From Gottschalkia acidurici 9a (GTDB taxonomy: Bacteria > Bacillota > Clostridia > Tissierellales > Gottschalkiaceae), in NCBI RefSeq assembly GCF_000299355.1, contig NC_018664.1:803115-867114 (forward strand): a stretch of 64,000 nt of DNA, given 5' to 3'. Below, in pieces: positions 7,216 to 16,299 of the stretch. Each line of letters opens with the position of its first letter. Positions within the stretch are counted from its first letter, which is position 1. Both the position numbers and the translations under genes were made by a program. The notes under the pieces are model-generated. The model saw only the letters and a program-made list of their open reading frames with translations. It made no database searches and had not been told where the DNA came from.

Positions 7216-8904
7216 ATGCTTCAAAGAAAGAATAGGAAAATAGGAGAACTTTTATTAGAGATAGGACTGATTACTAATAAACAGCTTAAAGAAGCACTTA
7301 AAGTTCAGAAAGTAGTAGGTAAAAAGTTAGGTGAAATTCTTAATGACGAGGGAATGGTTAGTGAACAACAGATAATAGAGGTTCTAGAGCTTCAATTAGG
7401 AATACCGCATATGGATATAAGTAAGTTCTTTATAAGTCTTGAAGCAACTAAACTTATAGATGAAGTACTAGCTAGAAGATATACTCTAATACCTATATCT
7501 AAGACAGAAACAACTTTAGTAGTGGCGATGACAGATCCAACTAATATATTTGCAATAGACGATATAAGAATGTCGACTGAACTAAATATAAAGCCAGTAA
7601 TATCTACAAAAATACATATATTAAATGCTATAGATCAATATTATGGGACAGAAAATGCTAAAAAGGCATTAAAAGAGTTTGAACAAAAAGACTATATGAA
7701 ACATCTAGAAGTATTAGATCAAGAAGAATTAGATGAAGTAAATAATGCACCAGTAGTTAAGCTGGTAAACTCCATAATAGGTCAATCAGTAAGGCAAAAA
7801 GTAAGTGATATACATATAGAACCATTTGAGAAATACATAAAAATTAGATTAAGAGTAGATGGAGACTTGCAAGAGATTATGACACCATCAAAATCAGTTC
7901 ATTCAGCTATATTATCAAGAATAAAGATAATGGCTAAGATGAACATAGTGGAAAAGAGGATTCCACAAGATGGAAGAATAGAAATGATAATTGATGGTAG
8001 AGCTATAGATATGAGGGTCTCAATAATTCCGACAATTCACGGAGAAAAAGCAGTTATAAGAATATTAGACAGTGAAAGTTTTATGCTAACTAAAAAAGAA
8101 CTAGGTTTTACAGAGGAGAATTTAAAAAAAATTGATAATTTAATAAAAAACTCTAATGGAATAATACTAGTCACAGGACCTACGGGTAGTGGTAAGAGCA
8201 CAACACTGTACACAGTCCTAAGAGAATTAAGCGATCCAAGAAGAAATATAATAACAATAGAGGAACCAGTGGAGTTTCAGATAGAAGGCATAAATCAAGT
8301 AAATGTAAATCCAAAAGTAGGTATGACATTTGCAAATGCACTAAGATCTATATTAAGACAAGACCCTGACATAATAATGATAGGGGAGATAAGGGATGAG
8401 GAAACAGCACAGATAGCAATAAGGGCAGCAATAACTGGACATTTAGTATTAAGTACAATGCATACTAATGACACGTCGTCTACAGTAGCAAGGCTAATAG
8501 ATATAGGTATAGATTCCTATTTAGTTTCATCATCACTGAAGGGAGTAGTAGCACAAAGATTAGTGAAGCGAATATGTCAAAACTGTAAAATATCTTATAA
8601 AGCTAATATGGAAGAAAAAAAGATACTTTCTATAGATGAAGATGAAGACATAATAATACATAAAGGCAGAGGATGTAATACCTGTAATAGTACAGGCTAT
8701 AAAGGAAGAATAGCAATTCATGAAATCTTAATAGTAGATAGTGAAATTAAAAAATTAATAGATAAAAATGCAACTACAGATGAAATAAGAGAAGAATCTA
8801 GAAAACAAGGAATGAAATCACTAAGAGATAGCTGTGTACAACTAGTTCTAAAAGGCATTACTACAGTGGAGGAAGTAATAGGGGTAGCTTACAGTCTAGA
8901 ATAG
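7216..8904 (+). CDS. pilB: Type IV pilus assembly ATPase PilB
   Basis: Hexameric GspE/PilB secretion ATPase that powers pilus extension. The N-terminal MshEN-type domain (about residues 1-150, with KIGELLLEIGLIT and VGKKLGEIL) is the part that binds c-di-GMP in some family members. The ATPase core has Walker A GPTGSGKST (about 321-329), an Asp box, Walker B with IMIGEIRDEETA, and the His box TMHTND. The C-terminal zinc motif has two CxxC pairs (CQNC and CNTC). At 562 residues it is full length. It is the first gene behind the c-di-GMP riboswitch. RBS AAAGGGTG. Confidence 0.95.
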   Translation: MLQRKNRKIGELLLEIGLITNKQLKEALKVQKVVGKKLGEILNDEGMVSEQQIIEVLELQLGIPHMDISKFFISLEATKLIDEVLARRYTLIPISKTETTLVVAMTDPTNIFAIDDIRMSTELNIKPVISTKIHILNAIDQYYGTENAKKALKEFEQKDYMKHLEVLDQEELDEVNNAPVVKLVNSIIGQSVRQKVSDIHIEPFEKYIKIRLRVDGDLQEIMTPSKSVHSAILSRIKIMAKMNIVEKRIPQDGRIEMIIDGRAIDMRVSIIPTIHGEKAVIRILDSESFMLTKKELGFTEENLKKIDNLIKNSNGIILVTGPTGSGKSTTLYTVLRELSDPRRNIITIEEPVEFQIEGINQVNVNPKVGMTFANALRSILRQDPDIIMIGEIRDEETAQIAIRAAITGHLVLSTMHTNDTSSTVARLIDIGIDSYLVSSSLKGVVAQRLVKRICQNCKISYKANMEEKKILSIDEDEDIIIHKGRGCNTCNSTGYKGRIAIHEILIVDSEIKKLIDKNATTDEIREESRKQGMKSLRDSCVQLVLKGITTVEEVIGVAYSLE

Positions 8905-9065
8905 ACATATAAAATATAAACTAAGATTTATACGACAACTATGCATAGATCAATATTGGAATTATAAGAAAAATAATAATTTTATTAGAAAATATGTTTT
9001 ATATATTTCCGAGTAAACAAATTATATTAGTTTTAAAGAATTAGTAAGGTCTAGGAGGAGTATAG

Positions 9066-10274
9066 TTGCCTTTATATAAATACAGAGCTGTAACTAAAAC
9101 TGGAAGAAATATAGAAGGAACTTACGAAGCTGAAGATAAATCTGAAATGTTAAACATTATAAGGCAAGCCAATAATATACCAATAGAAATAGAAGAAGTA
9201 GTAAAAAGTAAAGATGTAATGGAACTAGATATATTTAATAAAGTGAGAATAAAAGATATATCAATATTTTGTAGACAATTCTATACTATGCTAAATGCAG
9301 GATTAACTATAGTAAGCTGTTTAGAAATATTAAAAGAGCAGACCGAAAGCAAGGCATTAAGAAAAGTTACAGAAGAATTATATGAAGATGTTTTAATAGG
9401 GATAACACTTACAGAAGCAATAAAAAAACATGAAAAGGTTTTCTCTGAACTTTTAACAAGTATGGTGGAAGCTGGGGAAGTAAGTGGTAACTTAGATGAA
9501 ATAATGTATAGGATGGCTATACACTATGAAAAAGAGAATAAAATAAATAGAAAAATAAAAATAGCTATGATTTACCCTATAATTTTACTCGTACTATCAG
9601 TGATAGTAATAGCAATAATGTTAATCTTTGTAGTTCCAACATTTATGGAAATGTTTAAAGAAAGCGGTACAGAATTGCCGGTTCCAACTAAAATATTAAT
9701 GTTGGTAAGCAGTTTTATAGGACAAAATTGGTACACTATATTTTTTACTATTGGAATTATGATGTATTTATTTACTAGATATTATAAGTCATCTAGGGGT
9801 AGGTACAATGTAGATAATATTAAGTTGAAAATTCCTATATTGGGTAAATCGATGCAGAAAATAGTAACATCAAGATTCAGTAGGACTCTAGCTACCATGA
9901 TAGCAAGTGGAGTACCACTACTTGAGGCAATAAGTATATTAGGAAGAGTAGTATCAAATAGGGCAATACAATTACAACTAGAAGAAGTGAGAGATGAACT
10001 AAGAAGAGGAAGTAACTTATCAGGGTCAATAAAAAGAATAAAAGAGTTTCCACCCATGCTTACGCACATGTTAGAAATAGGTGAAGAGTCTGGAACTATA
10101 GATGATATATTGGACAAGACGGCTAACTTTTATGATATGGAGGTGGAAGCAGCTGTACAAACTATGACATCTCTAATAGAGCCTGTAATGATAATACTCA
10201 TGGCAGTAATAATAGGTGGAATGGTGGTATCCATGATATTGCCAATGTTTGAGATGGTTAACACTATAAACTAA
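9066..10274 (+). CDS. pilC: Type IV pilus inner-membrane platform protein PilC
   Basis: GspF/PilC polytopic platform protein that couples the PilB ATPase to pilin insertion. It has the family opening MPLYKYRAVTKTGRNIEG, two tandem GspF domains (about residues 65-190 and 268-390), and hydrophobic segments near 165-190, 215-240 and 370-395. It starts at TTG (9066), fixed by the RBS AGGAGGAG at 9054-9061. The gap of 160 nt after pilB is AT-rich and I saw no terminator in it. At 402 residues it is a normal length. Confidence 0.94.
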   Translation: MPLYKYRAVTKTGRNIEGTYEAEDKSEMLNIIRQANNIPIEIEEVVKSKDVMELDIFNKVRIKDISIFCRQFYTMLNAGLTIVSCLEILKEQTESKALRKVTEELYEDVLIGITLTEAIKKHEKVFSELLTSMVEAGEVSGNLDEIMYRMAIHYEKENKINRKIKIAMIYPIILLVLSVIVIAIMLIFVVPTFMEMFKESGTELPVPTKILMLVSSFIGQNWYTIFFTIGIMMYLFTRYYKSSRGRYNVDNIKLKIPILGKSMQKIVTSRFSRTLATMIASGVPLLEAISILGRVVSNRAIQLQLEEVRDELRRGSNLSGSIKRIKEFPPMLTHMLEIGEESGTIDDILDKTANFYDMEVEAAVQTMTSLIEPVMIILMAVIIGGMVVSMILPMFEMVNTIN

Positions 10275-10350
10275 GAAAGATTTAACTTAAATGCATATTA
10301 TAAAAAATATAGATTAATACATAAGTAAAAATCAAAAGGAGTAAATAATA

Positions 10351-10758
10351 ATGCTCGAGATGTTTGTAAAATCGAGGGTAGAACAGTTTAGACAGGATCA
10401 AAATGGCTTTACTCTAGTAGAGTTAATTGTAGTTGTAGCCATATTAGGAATTTTAGCTGCAATAGGAGTATCAAGATTTGCAGGTATGACAGACAAAGCT
10501 AGAGAGAAAGCAGATTTATCAACAGCAGCAACAATAGCAAGTGCAACTCAGGCTTGGATATCAGATCAGGATAAGAAAGTGGAGAGTTCTGATATCGGAA
10601 TAAACTTTATAACTAATGAACTAGTGGCAAAAGGTTATATAGAATCACCTAAAAACTCACAAACTAATGGCGAAACATGGGTTGTATTATATGATGATAG
10701 TACCCATGAACTTATAGTAAAAGCTGGAACTAATGAATGGTATCCAAAGAAAGAATAA
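10351..10758 (+). CDS. Type IV pilin (major pilin candidate)
   Basis: Prepilin with a 19-residue leader ending in QNG, cleaved before FTLVELIVVVAILGILAAIG. It keeps Glu at position +5 and the hydrophobic N-terminal helix of type IV pilins. The mature protein is about 116 residues. The globular part (about 60-135) has no cysteines, so no disulfide D-loop is expected. The charged leader (SRVEQFRQDQNG) fits the peptidase encoded at 12280. RBS AAAAGGAG lies before the ATG at 10351. It is the only pilin in the window, hence the candidate major pilin. Confidence 0.92.
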   Translation: MLEMFVKSRVEQFRQDQNGFTLVELIVVVAILGILAAIGVSRFAGMTDKAREKADLSTAATIASATQAWISDQDKKVESSDIGINFITNELVAKGYIESPKNSQTNGETWVVLYDDSTHELIVKAGTNEWYPKKE

Positions 10759-11001
10759 TATGTTATCTGGCATTAATTTCAGAGATAGTAACTCTATATA
10801 AAGATAGATTAGTAAGGCTTAATTGTGAACTTATATAGAATCTATATAACAAATTAGAAGCTAATATTTAAATCATAGACAATACAAAAATTAAAGAATA
10901 AGAGCAAATTAATTATTTATACAAATAGTTACAGTACTTAAGTGTGAGCTTAAACTAGAATGTAAATAAGTCTAGAAAAATGATTGAGGAGTTAGTGGAA
11001 A
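10759..11001 (+). other. Intergenic region, probably containing the left end of the TnpB element
   Basis: About 240 nt of AT-rich sequence between the pilin stop and tnpB. I see no ORF and no convincing terminator. Any IS200/IS605-type left-end hairpin must lie here, but I could not delimit it. Confidence 0.4.
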
Positions 11002-12114
11002 ATGATACTATCTAGAAAGATTAGAATTATTCCAAACACAGAACAAGAACAAAAGCTATGGAGATCAGTTGGTACTGCAAGATTTATATATAATTGGACA
11101 ATTGCAAAACAAGAAGAGAATTATAAAAATGGTGGAAAATTTATTAAAGATGGTAATTTGAGAAAGGAAATTACTAGGCTTAAAAAAGGTGAGTTATCAT
11201 GGCTTAATGAAGTATCCAATAACATATCAAAACAAGCTGTAAAAGATGCCTGTAATGCATATAAAAGATTTTTTAAAGGATTAGCTAATAAGCCGAAATT
11301 TAAAAGTAGAAGAAAAAGTAAGCCATCATTTTATAATGATAATACTAAGTTAAGGGTAAAAACAAAAAGAGTTTTAATTGAAAAAGTAGGTTGGATTAAA
11401 ACATCAGAACAGTTGCCTATAGGTGTTAAATATACTAATCCAAGAGTAAGCTATGACGGCAAGTATTGGTATTTATCTGTAGGTATTGAAAAAGAAAAGC
11501 CAAAAATGGAGCTAACAAATGAAAGCATGGGTATAGATGTAGGAATTAAAGATATCGCCATATGCTCAAATGGAATGACTTTTAAAAATATTAATAAGAC
11601 AAGAACAGTTAAGAACTTAGAAAAGAGATTACATAGATTACAACGTAAAGTATTGAGAAAATATAGAATGAATAAGGAAGGGAGAAAGTTCGTCAGAACA
11701 AAGAATATTATAAAACTTGAAAATCAGATAGAATTAATTAATAGAAGACTGTCTAATATTAGAAACAACAACTTACATCAAATAACTGCCGAGATTGTGA
11801 AAACCAAGCCATCTAGGGTAGTTATGGAGACACTTAATATAAAAAACATGATGAAGAATAAACATTTGTCTAAAGCAATAAGTAAATTAGGACTATATGA
11901 ATTTAAAAGACAGCTTCAATATAAATGCGAGTTTTATGGAATTGAGTTTGTTGAAGTTGATAAATGGTATCCATCATCAAAAATATGTAGCGTATGTGGA
12001 CATAAAAAGGCTAAACTATCACTATCAGAAAGAACTTATATCTGTGAACAATGTGGGGCAGTAATAGATAGAGATATTAACGCTTCAATTAATTTAAGCA
12101 GATATTCAGCATAA
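11002..12114 (+). CDS. tnpB: RNA-guided endonuclease TnpB, IS200/IS605 family
   Basis: A 370-residue TnpB protein, ancestor-type relative of Cas12, normally guided by an RNA made from the element right end. The N-terminal OrfB helix-turn-helix runs from RKIRIIPNTEQEQ to about residue 100. The RuvC catalytic triad is intact: Asp179 in GIDVG, Glu276 in VMETLNI and Asp358 in DRDINAS. The zinc finger has Cys329/Cys332 and Cys348/Cys351. No tnpA is present, so the element is non-autonomous. It sits in the same orientation between the pilin and prepilin peptidase genes. RBS GAGGAG. Confidence 0.93.
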   Translation: MILSRKIRIIPNTEQEQKLWRSVGTARFIYNWTIAKQEENYKNGGKFIKDGNLRKEITRLKKGELSWLNEVSNNISKQAVKDACNAYKRFFKGLANKPKFKSRRKSKPSFYNDNTKLRVKTKRVLIEKVGWIKTSEQLPIGVKYTNPRVSYDGKYWYLSVGIEKEKPKMELTNESMGIDVGIKDIAICSNGMTFKNINKTRTVKNLEKRLHRLQRKVLRKYRMNKEGRKFVRTKNIIKLENQIELINRRLSNIRNNNLHQITAEIVKTKPSRVVMETLNIKNMMKNKHLSKAISKLGLYEFKRQLQYKCEFYGIEFVEVDKWYPSSKICSVCGHKKAKLSLSERTYICEQCGAVIDRDINASINLSRYSA

Positions 12115-12213
12115 CTACCTGAACAGTTATGTTTGAGATGTAGGATTCGTTGTATCCGAAGTTAAGCCCTTGGAGTGTTATATCATCAAACGAGAGTAGT
12201 TTAGACAAAATCG
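11990..12213 (+). ncRNA. Candidate TnpB guide RNA (omega RNA) scaffold
   Basis: In IS200/IS605 elements the guide RNA is transcribed across the 3' end of tnpB and the right end, and the guide is read from flanking DNA. The tnpB tail plus 12115-12213 has the right place and orientation, and the RE-like sequence ends near AGTAGTTTAGAC. The boundaries are my estimate from known organisation, not from a detected consensus. Confidence 0.4.
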
Positions 12214-12279
12214 GACACGATGAACAGGGAATTAAACAAGCTTATGAATTATTCAAAGTTATGGCAACGGTAAAGAAAA

Positions 12280-13074
12280 ATGCAATTAGAAGCTTATTTA
12301 TTCATACTTATAATAGGTTTAATGATAGGATCATTTTTAAATGTGTGCATATATAGAATACCAAGGAAAGAATCTATTGTATTTCCTTCATCACACTGTT
12401 TTTCTTGTAAAAATAAATTAAGGCTAATAGATTTGTTTCCCGTACTTAGTTATATATTTCTAAGGGGAAAGTGTAGATATTGTGGAAAGTTAATATCTAT
12501 ACAGTATCCATTAATAGAAGTCTTAAATAGTACAGTATATCTACTATTATTCTTATGCTTTGGAATAAGTATAAAGTTTGTATTCTATGCATTATTGACA
12601 AGCTTATTAATAGTAATAAGTTCAATAGATTATTATCATCAAATAATACCTGGCAAGTTAACATTACTAGTATTTATATGGGGTATTATTTATAAAATAT
12701 ATGCCTCTTTCTATATGTACTCTACATTCAACTTGAAATCAAATATAATATTAGTAAGTAGTATATTAGGATTTTTAGTAGGTGGAGGCTTTTATTATCT
12801 AATACTTATAATTTCAAAAGGAAATATGGGAGGAGGAGATATAAAGCTTATGGCTGCACTTGGAATATGGTTAGGATGGGAAGATACATTTATAGCTATA
12901 TTTATTACATTTATGCTAGGAGCAATTATATCTATACTTCTACTAGTAACCAAGATAAAAAGTAGGAAAGATCCTATACCTTTTGGACCTTTTATAGTAT
13001 TGGGTACTCTTATAACAATAATATACAAGCAAGAGGCTCTAGACTTATACTTTAAAATAACAAATCTATTTTAA
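12280..13074 (+). CDS. pilD: Prepilin peptidase (leader peptidase/N-methyltransferase)
   Basis: Polytopic aspartic protease that removes the prepilin leader and methylates the new N-terminus. The N-terminal methyltransferase domain has the two CxxC pairs (HCFSCKNKL and CRYCGK). Peptidase aspartates lie in SSIDYYHQIIPGKL and GGGDIKLMAALG (GxGD type). About eight membrane segments and 264 residues are normal for the family. It follows the TnpB element by 165 nt; only a weak RBS-like sequence precedes the ATG. The downstream hairpin at 13131 probably ends this unit. Confidence 0.93.
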   Translation: MQLEAYLFILIIGLMIGSFLNVCIYRIPRKESIVFPSSHCFSCKNKLRLIDLFPVLSYIFLRGKCRYCGKLISIQYPLIEVLNSTVYLLLFLCFGISIKFVFYALLTSLLIVISSIDYYHQIIPGKLTLLVFIWGIIYKIYASFYMYSTFNLKSNIILVSSILGFLVGGGFYYLILIISKGNMGGGDIKLMAALGIWLGWEDTFIAIFITFMLGAIISILLLVTKIKSRKDPIPFGPFIVLGTLITIIYKQEALDLYFKITNLF

Positions 13075-13130
13075 ATATATGAACTGAAAAAGAAGAAATT
13101 AATTATAAAAAAATAAGAGAGACAAAAAAG

Positions 13131-13174
13131 AAAGTACACTAATGTTGGTCATAATAGCATTTTTGTACTTTTTT
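13131..13174 (+). terminator. Terminator after the prepilin peptidase gene
   Basis: AAAGTAC / GTACTTT arms (13131-13137 and 13165-13171), an inner ATG-CAT extension and a following T-rich run (TTTTTTATTTT). It separates pilBC-pilin-pilD from pilMNO. Confidence 0.7.
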
Positions 13175-13280
13175 ATTTTATAATCTAACAGTTAAATATT
13201 GATATAGGACTTTGGAGTATATAGCGTAAAAAATAAAATGATATATACGAAAAACTATATAATTAGGAGGTGGGTAAGTA

Positions 13281-13361
13281 ATGATAAAATTCATACTAGA
13301 AAACAAAATAGAACAAGAGAATAAGCTAAATAAAATTCAAAGATTAAAAAATGAAAAGTAA
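13281..13361 (+). CDS. Short leader ORF (26 aa) overlapping pilM
   Basis: A 26-residue ORF, MIKFILENKIEQENKLNKIQ..., with a strong AGGAGGTGG ribosome binding site. Its TAA (13359-13361) overlaps the pilM start at 13351. The product is lysine/glutamate-rich and hydrophilic with no recognisable domain. pilM has no good RBS of its own, so this ORF may serve mainly for translational coupling. It could also be the remnant of a longer gene. Confidence 0.45.
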   Translation: MIKFILENKIEQENKLNKIQRLKNEK

Positions 13362-14334
13362 AATGGTAAAAAGAAATAAATTATCTATAGATATAGGGAG
13401 CAAAAATATAAAAATTGTAGAAGGTATGTGCGATGGCGAAGATATTACTATAAAAAGTTTAATTATGATTCCTACACCAGAAAATTGCTACTGTGATGGT
13501 CAAATAACTAATTTAGAAGTTATGATTGAAGTAATAAATGATACTCTTCAAAAGAAAAATATATCTACTAAAGGAGTTATATACACTATTGAAAGTAATT
13601 CTATCATATCTAGAGAAATAGAACTACCATCAATTATAGAAAAGGATATTAAGAAGATGCTAGAGTTCCAAGTAGAAGAATACTTTCCAGTAAATATAGA
13701 AGAATATATTATCCAAAGTAAGATCGTAGAACAAATAGATAATAATGAATTGAAAAAAAGCATATTATACGTTTATGCATTACCAAAAACAATATGTGAA
13801 GGATATATGAATTTGACTAAGAAATTAGGACTAAAGCCTATAGCGCTAGATATGAATGACAACTCAATATATAAATTTCTTATAGCATTATCTGCATTAA
13901 ATACTGAAGAGCATAGTATAAAAGATAAAACAATAGCTGTATTAGATATAGGATACAGTAATACAAATGTATCTATAATTGAAAATGCAATCTTTAGATT
14001 TAGTAGATTAGTTGAATTTGGTGAAAAAGAACTAGATTTAAATATAGAAGCTTTTTTCAACGTATCACTAGAAGACTCATTAGGAAAGTTATATGCAGGT
14101 GTGGAAAGGATATTTAGGTATTATACAAGTAGAAGTTCGGTAAACACAATAGACTATATATACATATATGGCGCTATAAGTGAAATAAATGGGATAGATA
14201 AATACATAGAGAATATATTCAGTATACATACTTTAAAATTAAATAAACTGAATAATATAATACTGGACAAAAATCATACAGATTTAGATATATCACTATA
14301 TGGGAATGCAATAGGCGCACTAATCAGAAAGTAG
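13351..14334 (+). CDS. pilM: Type IV pilus assembly protein PilM
   Basis: Actin-like cytoplasmic ATP-binding protein that joins PilN/PilO to the inner side of the pilus machine. It shows the PilM/FtsA-like opening LSIDIGSKNIKIVEG, the PilN-contacting region FQVEEYFPVNIEEYI, and a second phosphate loop AVLDIGYSNTNVSI (about residue 196). At 327 residues it is slightly short for the family. It begins the pilMNO group and overlaps a 26-codon leader ORF. pilN follows after 10 nt. Confidence 0.88.
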   Translation: MKSKMVKRNKLSIDIGSKNIKIVEGMCDGEDITIKSLIMIPTPENCYCDGQITNLEVMIEVINDTLQKKNISTKGVIYTIESNSIISREIELPSIIEKDIKKMLEFQVEEYFPVNIEEYIIQSKIVEQIDNNELKKSILYVYALPKTICEGYMNLTKKLGLKPIALDMNDNSIYKFLIALSALNTEEHSIKDKTIAVLDIGYSNTNVSIIENAIFRFSRLVEFGEKELDLNIEAFFNVSLEDSLGKLYAGVERIFRYYTSRSSVNTIDYIYIYGAISEINGIDKYIENIFSIHTLKLNKLNNIILDKNHTDLDISLYGNAIGALIRK

Positions 14335-14344
14335 GGGAAATATA

Positions 14345-14974
14345 GTGAGAGATATAAACTTTTTTGAATCATATATAAATAAAAAAGATAATAAAATTGA
14401 TAGGAAAAAAACTATATTAATAGGAATTGGATTAATAGTGTTTATAGTATCTATATATGTTTTTACAAATAAAGTTAGAGTGCATAGATTAAATAAGGAA
14501 ATAGCAAATATCACAGAAGAGTTAGAAGGAGTAGCTTCAATAGAAAAGAAAAAATCTCTAAATCAGAAGAAAGATATGCTAGATAATTTAAAGATAAAAG
14601 ATCAAAAAGTGAATATTATAATTAATGAATTACAAAAAAAGGACAACCTGGGGGCACATATAATAGAACTTATTACGAACTCAATGTCCGAAGATATATT
14701 TCTAAAGAGCATGACAATAAATCAATCTGATGTAGATATAGAGGGCATAGGGAGAAACAGGGGAGGAATAGCTAAACTAGAGGCAAATATAAGACAAGTA
14801 AGATATTTTGAAGATGTCTTTATTTCAAACATAGTGTTAGAAGAAGAGTTTTACAAGTTTAATATCAAGATAAAGTTTATGGAAAACAATAAAGAAACAA
14901 AAAAAGTAAAAGATGAAAAGAACAATAAGAAAATAAAAAAAGATGAGGAAGAAAGGAAAAATGAAATTAAGTAA
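14345..14974 (+). CDS. pilN: Type IV pilus assembly protein PilN
   Basis: Bitopic membrane protein: a cytoplasmic PilM-binding stretch at the start (MRDINFFESYI, the equivalent of the INLLP motif), one transmembrane segment (about residues 22-42), then a coiled-coil and ferredoxin-like fold. The C-terminal tail (about 185-209) is extremely lysine/glutamate rich. It starts at GTG, with GGGGA upstream. It overlaps pilO by 14 nt, consistent with translational coupling and with PilN-PilO heterodimers. Confidence 0.85.
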   Translation: MRDINFFESYINKKDNKIDRKKTILIGIGLIVFIVSIYVFTNKVRVHRLNKEIANITEELEGVASIEKKKSLNQKKDMLDNLKIKDQKVNIIINELQKKDNLGAHIIELITNSMSEDIFLKSMTINQSDVDIEGIGRNRGGIAKLEANIRQVRYFEDVFISNIVLEEEFYKFNIKIKFMENNKETKKVKDEKNNKKIKKDEEERKNEIK

Positions 14975-16244
14975 AAGAGAAATTATGAGCTTATCAATTC
15001 TAGCTTTAATATTAGTTTCTATAGGAATATATAAGTTTATAATACAACCACAAGAAGAGCAGTTTCAATTTCTTAAAAATCAAAGAGATATTAAAAAAAG
15101 TCAGCTACTTAGATTTAAAAAAGAGGTGTCCTTGGAAAGTAAATTATATGCAGAGACATTAAAGTTGGAAGAACAAATATATAGTAAGTCTAAAAATTTA
15201 TTCACATCTATAACTCAAGAAGAAATTATTTTACTAGTAGACGAATTCTCAGTATCCACTAAACTGAAAATACCCTCAATAACTTTTCCGGAAACAAGAA
15301 TAGAATCTATGTTACAAAAGAAAGATAAGGAAGATGAAAATAAAAATGATAAAGAAAAAGAGCTAGATTTAAAAGTTTATTCAGCAGATTTAAAATATGA
15401 GGGGTATTACTATTCACTTTTAGATTTTCTAAAAAAGATATCTGGCTATGATAGAAAGATAATAATTAAAGATATGAATATATATAAAGATGATGATGGA
15501 TATATAAGAGGAAACATTATGCTAGATTTTTACACTATAGAAAACATAATAGAGGTGAAGGAATCGATATATACTTGGAAAGCAAATATGGGATCCATAG
15601 TAGGGGATCCTTTTTTAGAATTTAATGACTATATTATATCTAAACAATCAAAAGAAATAGCTTCTGAAGAGATAATTGAAAGCAAAATGGAATCATCACT
15701 TACTTCCACCATAGACAAAATGAATAATAGACCTATGCCAGAGTATAAAAGAAATAATGAGCATCTTGTAAGAAGAACTGTATTAGGATTTGAAAATAAG
15801 AATGATATGTTTTTTGAGGGAAATGATAAGAAAATTTATGGCGAAATAACTCTAGATAAAAATAGAAAAATAGAGGGTGAAAGTTCATTAAATATAAGTT
15901 ATAACTTTCTAGAGGGAAGAGAAAGAAACACTGTAAATATTTCAATTAATAATAATATTCCTATTTTAGGACAGGCTTATGGTATGGAACTATCAGTTTA
16001 TCCAATAGATAAATCAAACTGTAGTATAGGAGTAATAATAAAAGATAAAGAAAGCAAAAATTATAAACTCTCACTTACTGATCATCTGAACTGGGATGGA
16101 TGGAGAGCTCTAACTATAGAAATTCCTATGGAGATAAGATATCCAGTAGAAATTGAAGGTCTTTATATAGAGAACCTTGATAGTTCTGAAAGATTAAGCG
16201 GAAAGCTACTAATCGATAATATGGAATTGCTATACTTAAAATAA
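14961..16244 (+). CDS. pilO: PilO-like pilus protein with extra C-terminal jelly-roll-like domain
   Basis: The N-terminal part (residues 1 to about 195) is PilO-like: a short cytoplasmic start, one transmembrane segment (about 8-26), coiled coil and ferredoxin-like fold. Ordinary PilO is about 200 residues, but this protein has 427. The extra C-terminal part (about 265-427) has the beta-sandwich pattern of surface carbohydrate-binding-like domains: GEITLDKNRKIEGESSLNIS, then NWDGWRALTIEIP, then SGKLLIDNMELLY. The start at ATG 14961 is preferred over 14943 because GAAAGG lies 4 nt upstream. The domain role is unknown; it would face the cell-wall side. Confidence 0.8.
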   Translation: MKLSKREIMSLSILALILVSIGIYKFIIQPQEEQFQFLKNQRDIKKSQLLRFKKEVSLESKLYAETLKLEEQIYSKSKNLFTSITQEEIILLVDEFSVSTKLKIPSITFPETRIESMLQKKDKEDENKNDKEKELDLKVYSADLKYEGYYYSLLDFLKKISGYDRKIIIKDMNIYKDDDGYIRGNIMLDFYTIENIIEVKESIYTWKANMGSIVGDPFLEFNDYIISKQSKEIASEEIIESKMESSLTSTIDKMNNRPMPEYKRNNEHLVRRTVLGFENKNDMFFEGNDKKIYGEITLDKNRKIEGESSLNISYNFLEGRERNTVNISINNNIPILGQAYGMELSVYPIDKSNCSIGVIIKDKESKNYKLSLTDHLNWDGWRALTIEIPMEIRYPVEIEGLYIENLDSSERLSGKLLIDNMELLYLK

Positions 16245-16299
16245 AAAATATGAGAGAAAAGTTCATGTATTTCAACAGATTTAATCAAAAAAATAGAAA

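Larger units (their letters stand above)
11002..12213 (+). mobile_element. IS200/IS605-type (IS1341-like) element with tnpB only
   Basis: tnpB plus a following non-coding right-end-like segment (12115 to about 12213) containing GTTTGAGATGTAGGATTCG, TATCCGAAGTTAAGC and CAAACGAGAGTAGTTTAGAC. These resemble right ends that I recall from clostridial tnpB elements. Exact ends are uncertain: IS605-type elements have no inverted repeats or target duplications to mark them. It interrupts the pilus gene cluster without breaking a reading frame. Confidence 0.6.

Noticed and set aside
12150-12356. 68-aa ORF between tnpB and pilD
   Set aside because: No RBS, overlaps the element right end and the true pilD start in another frame.
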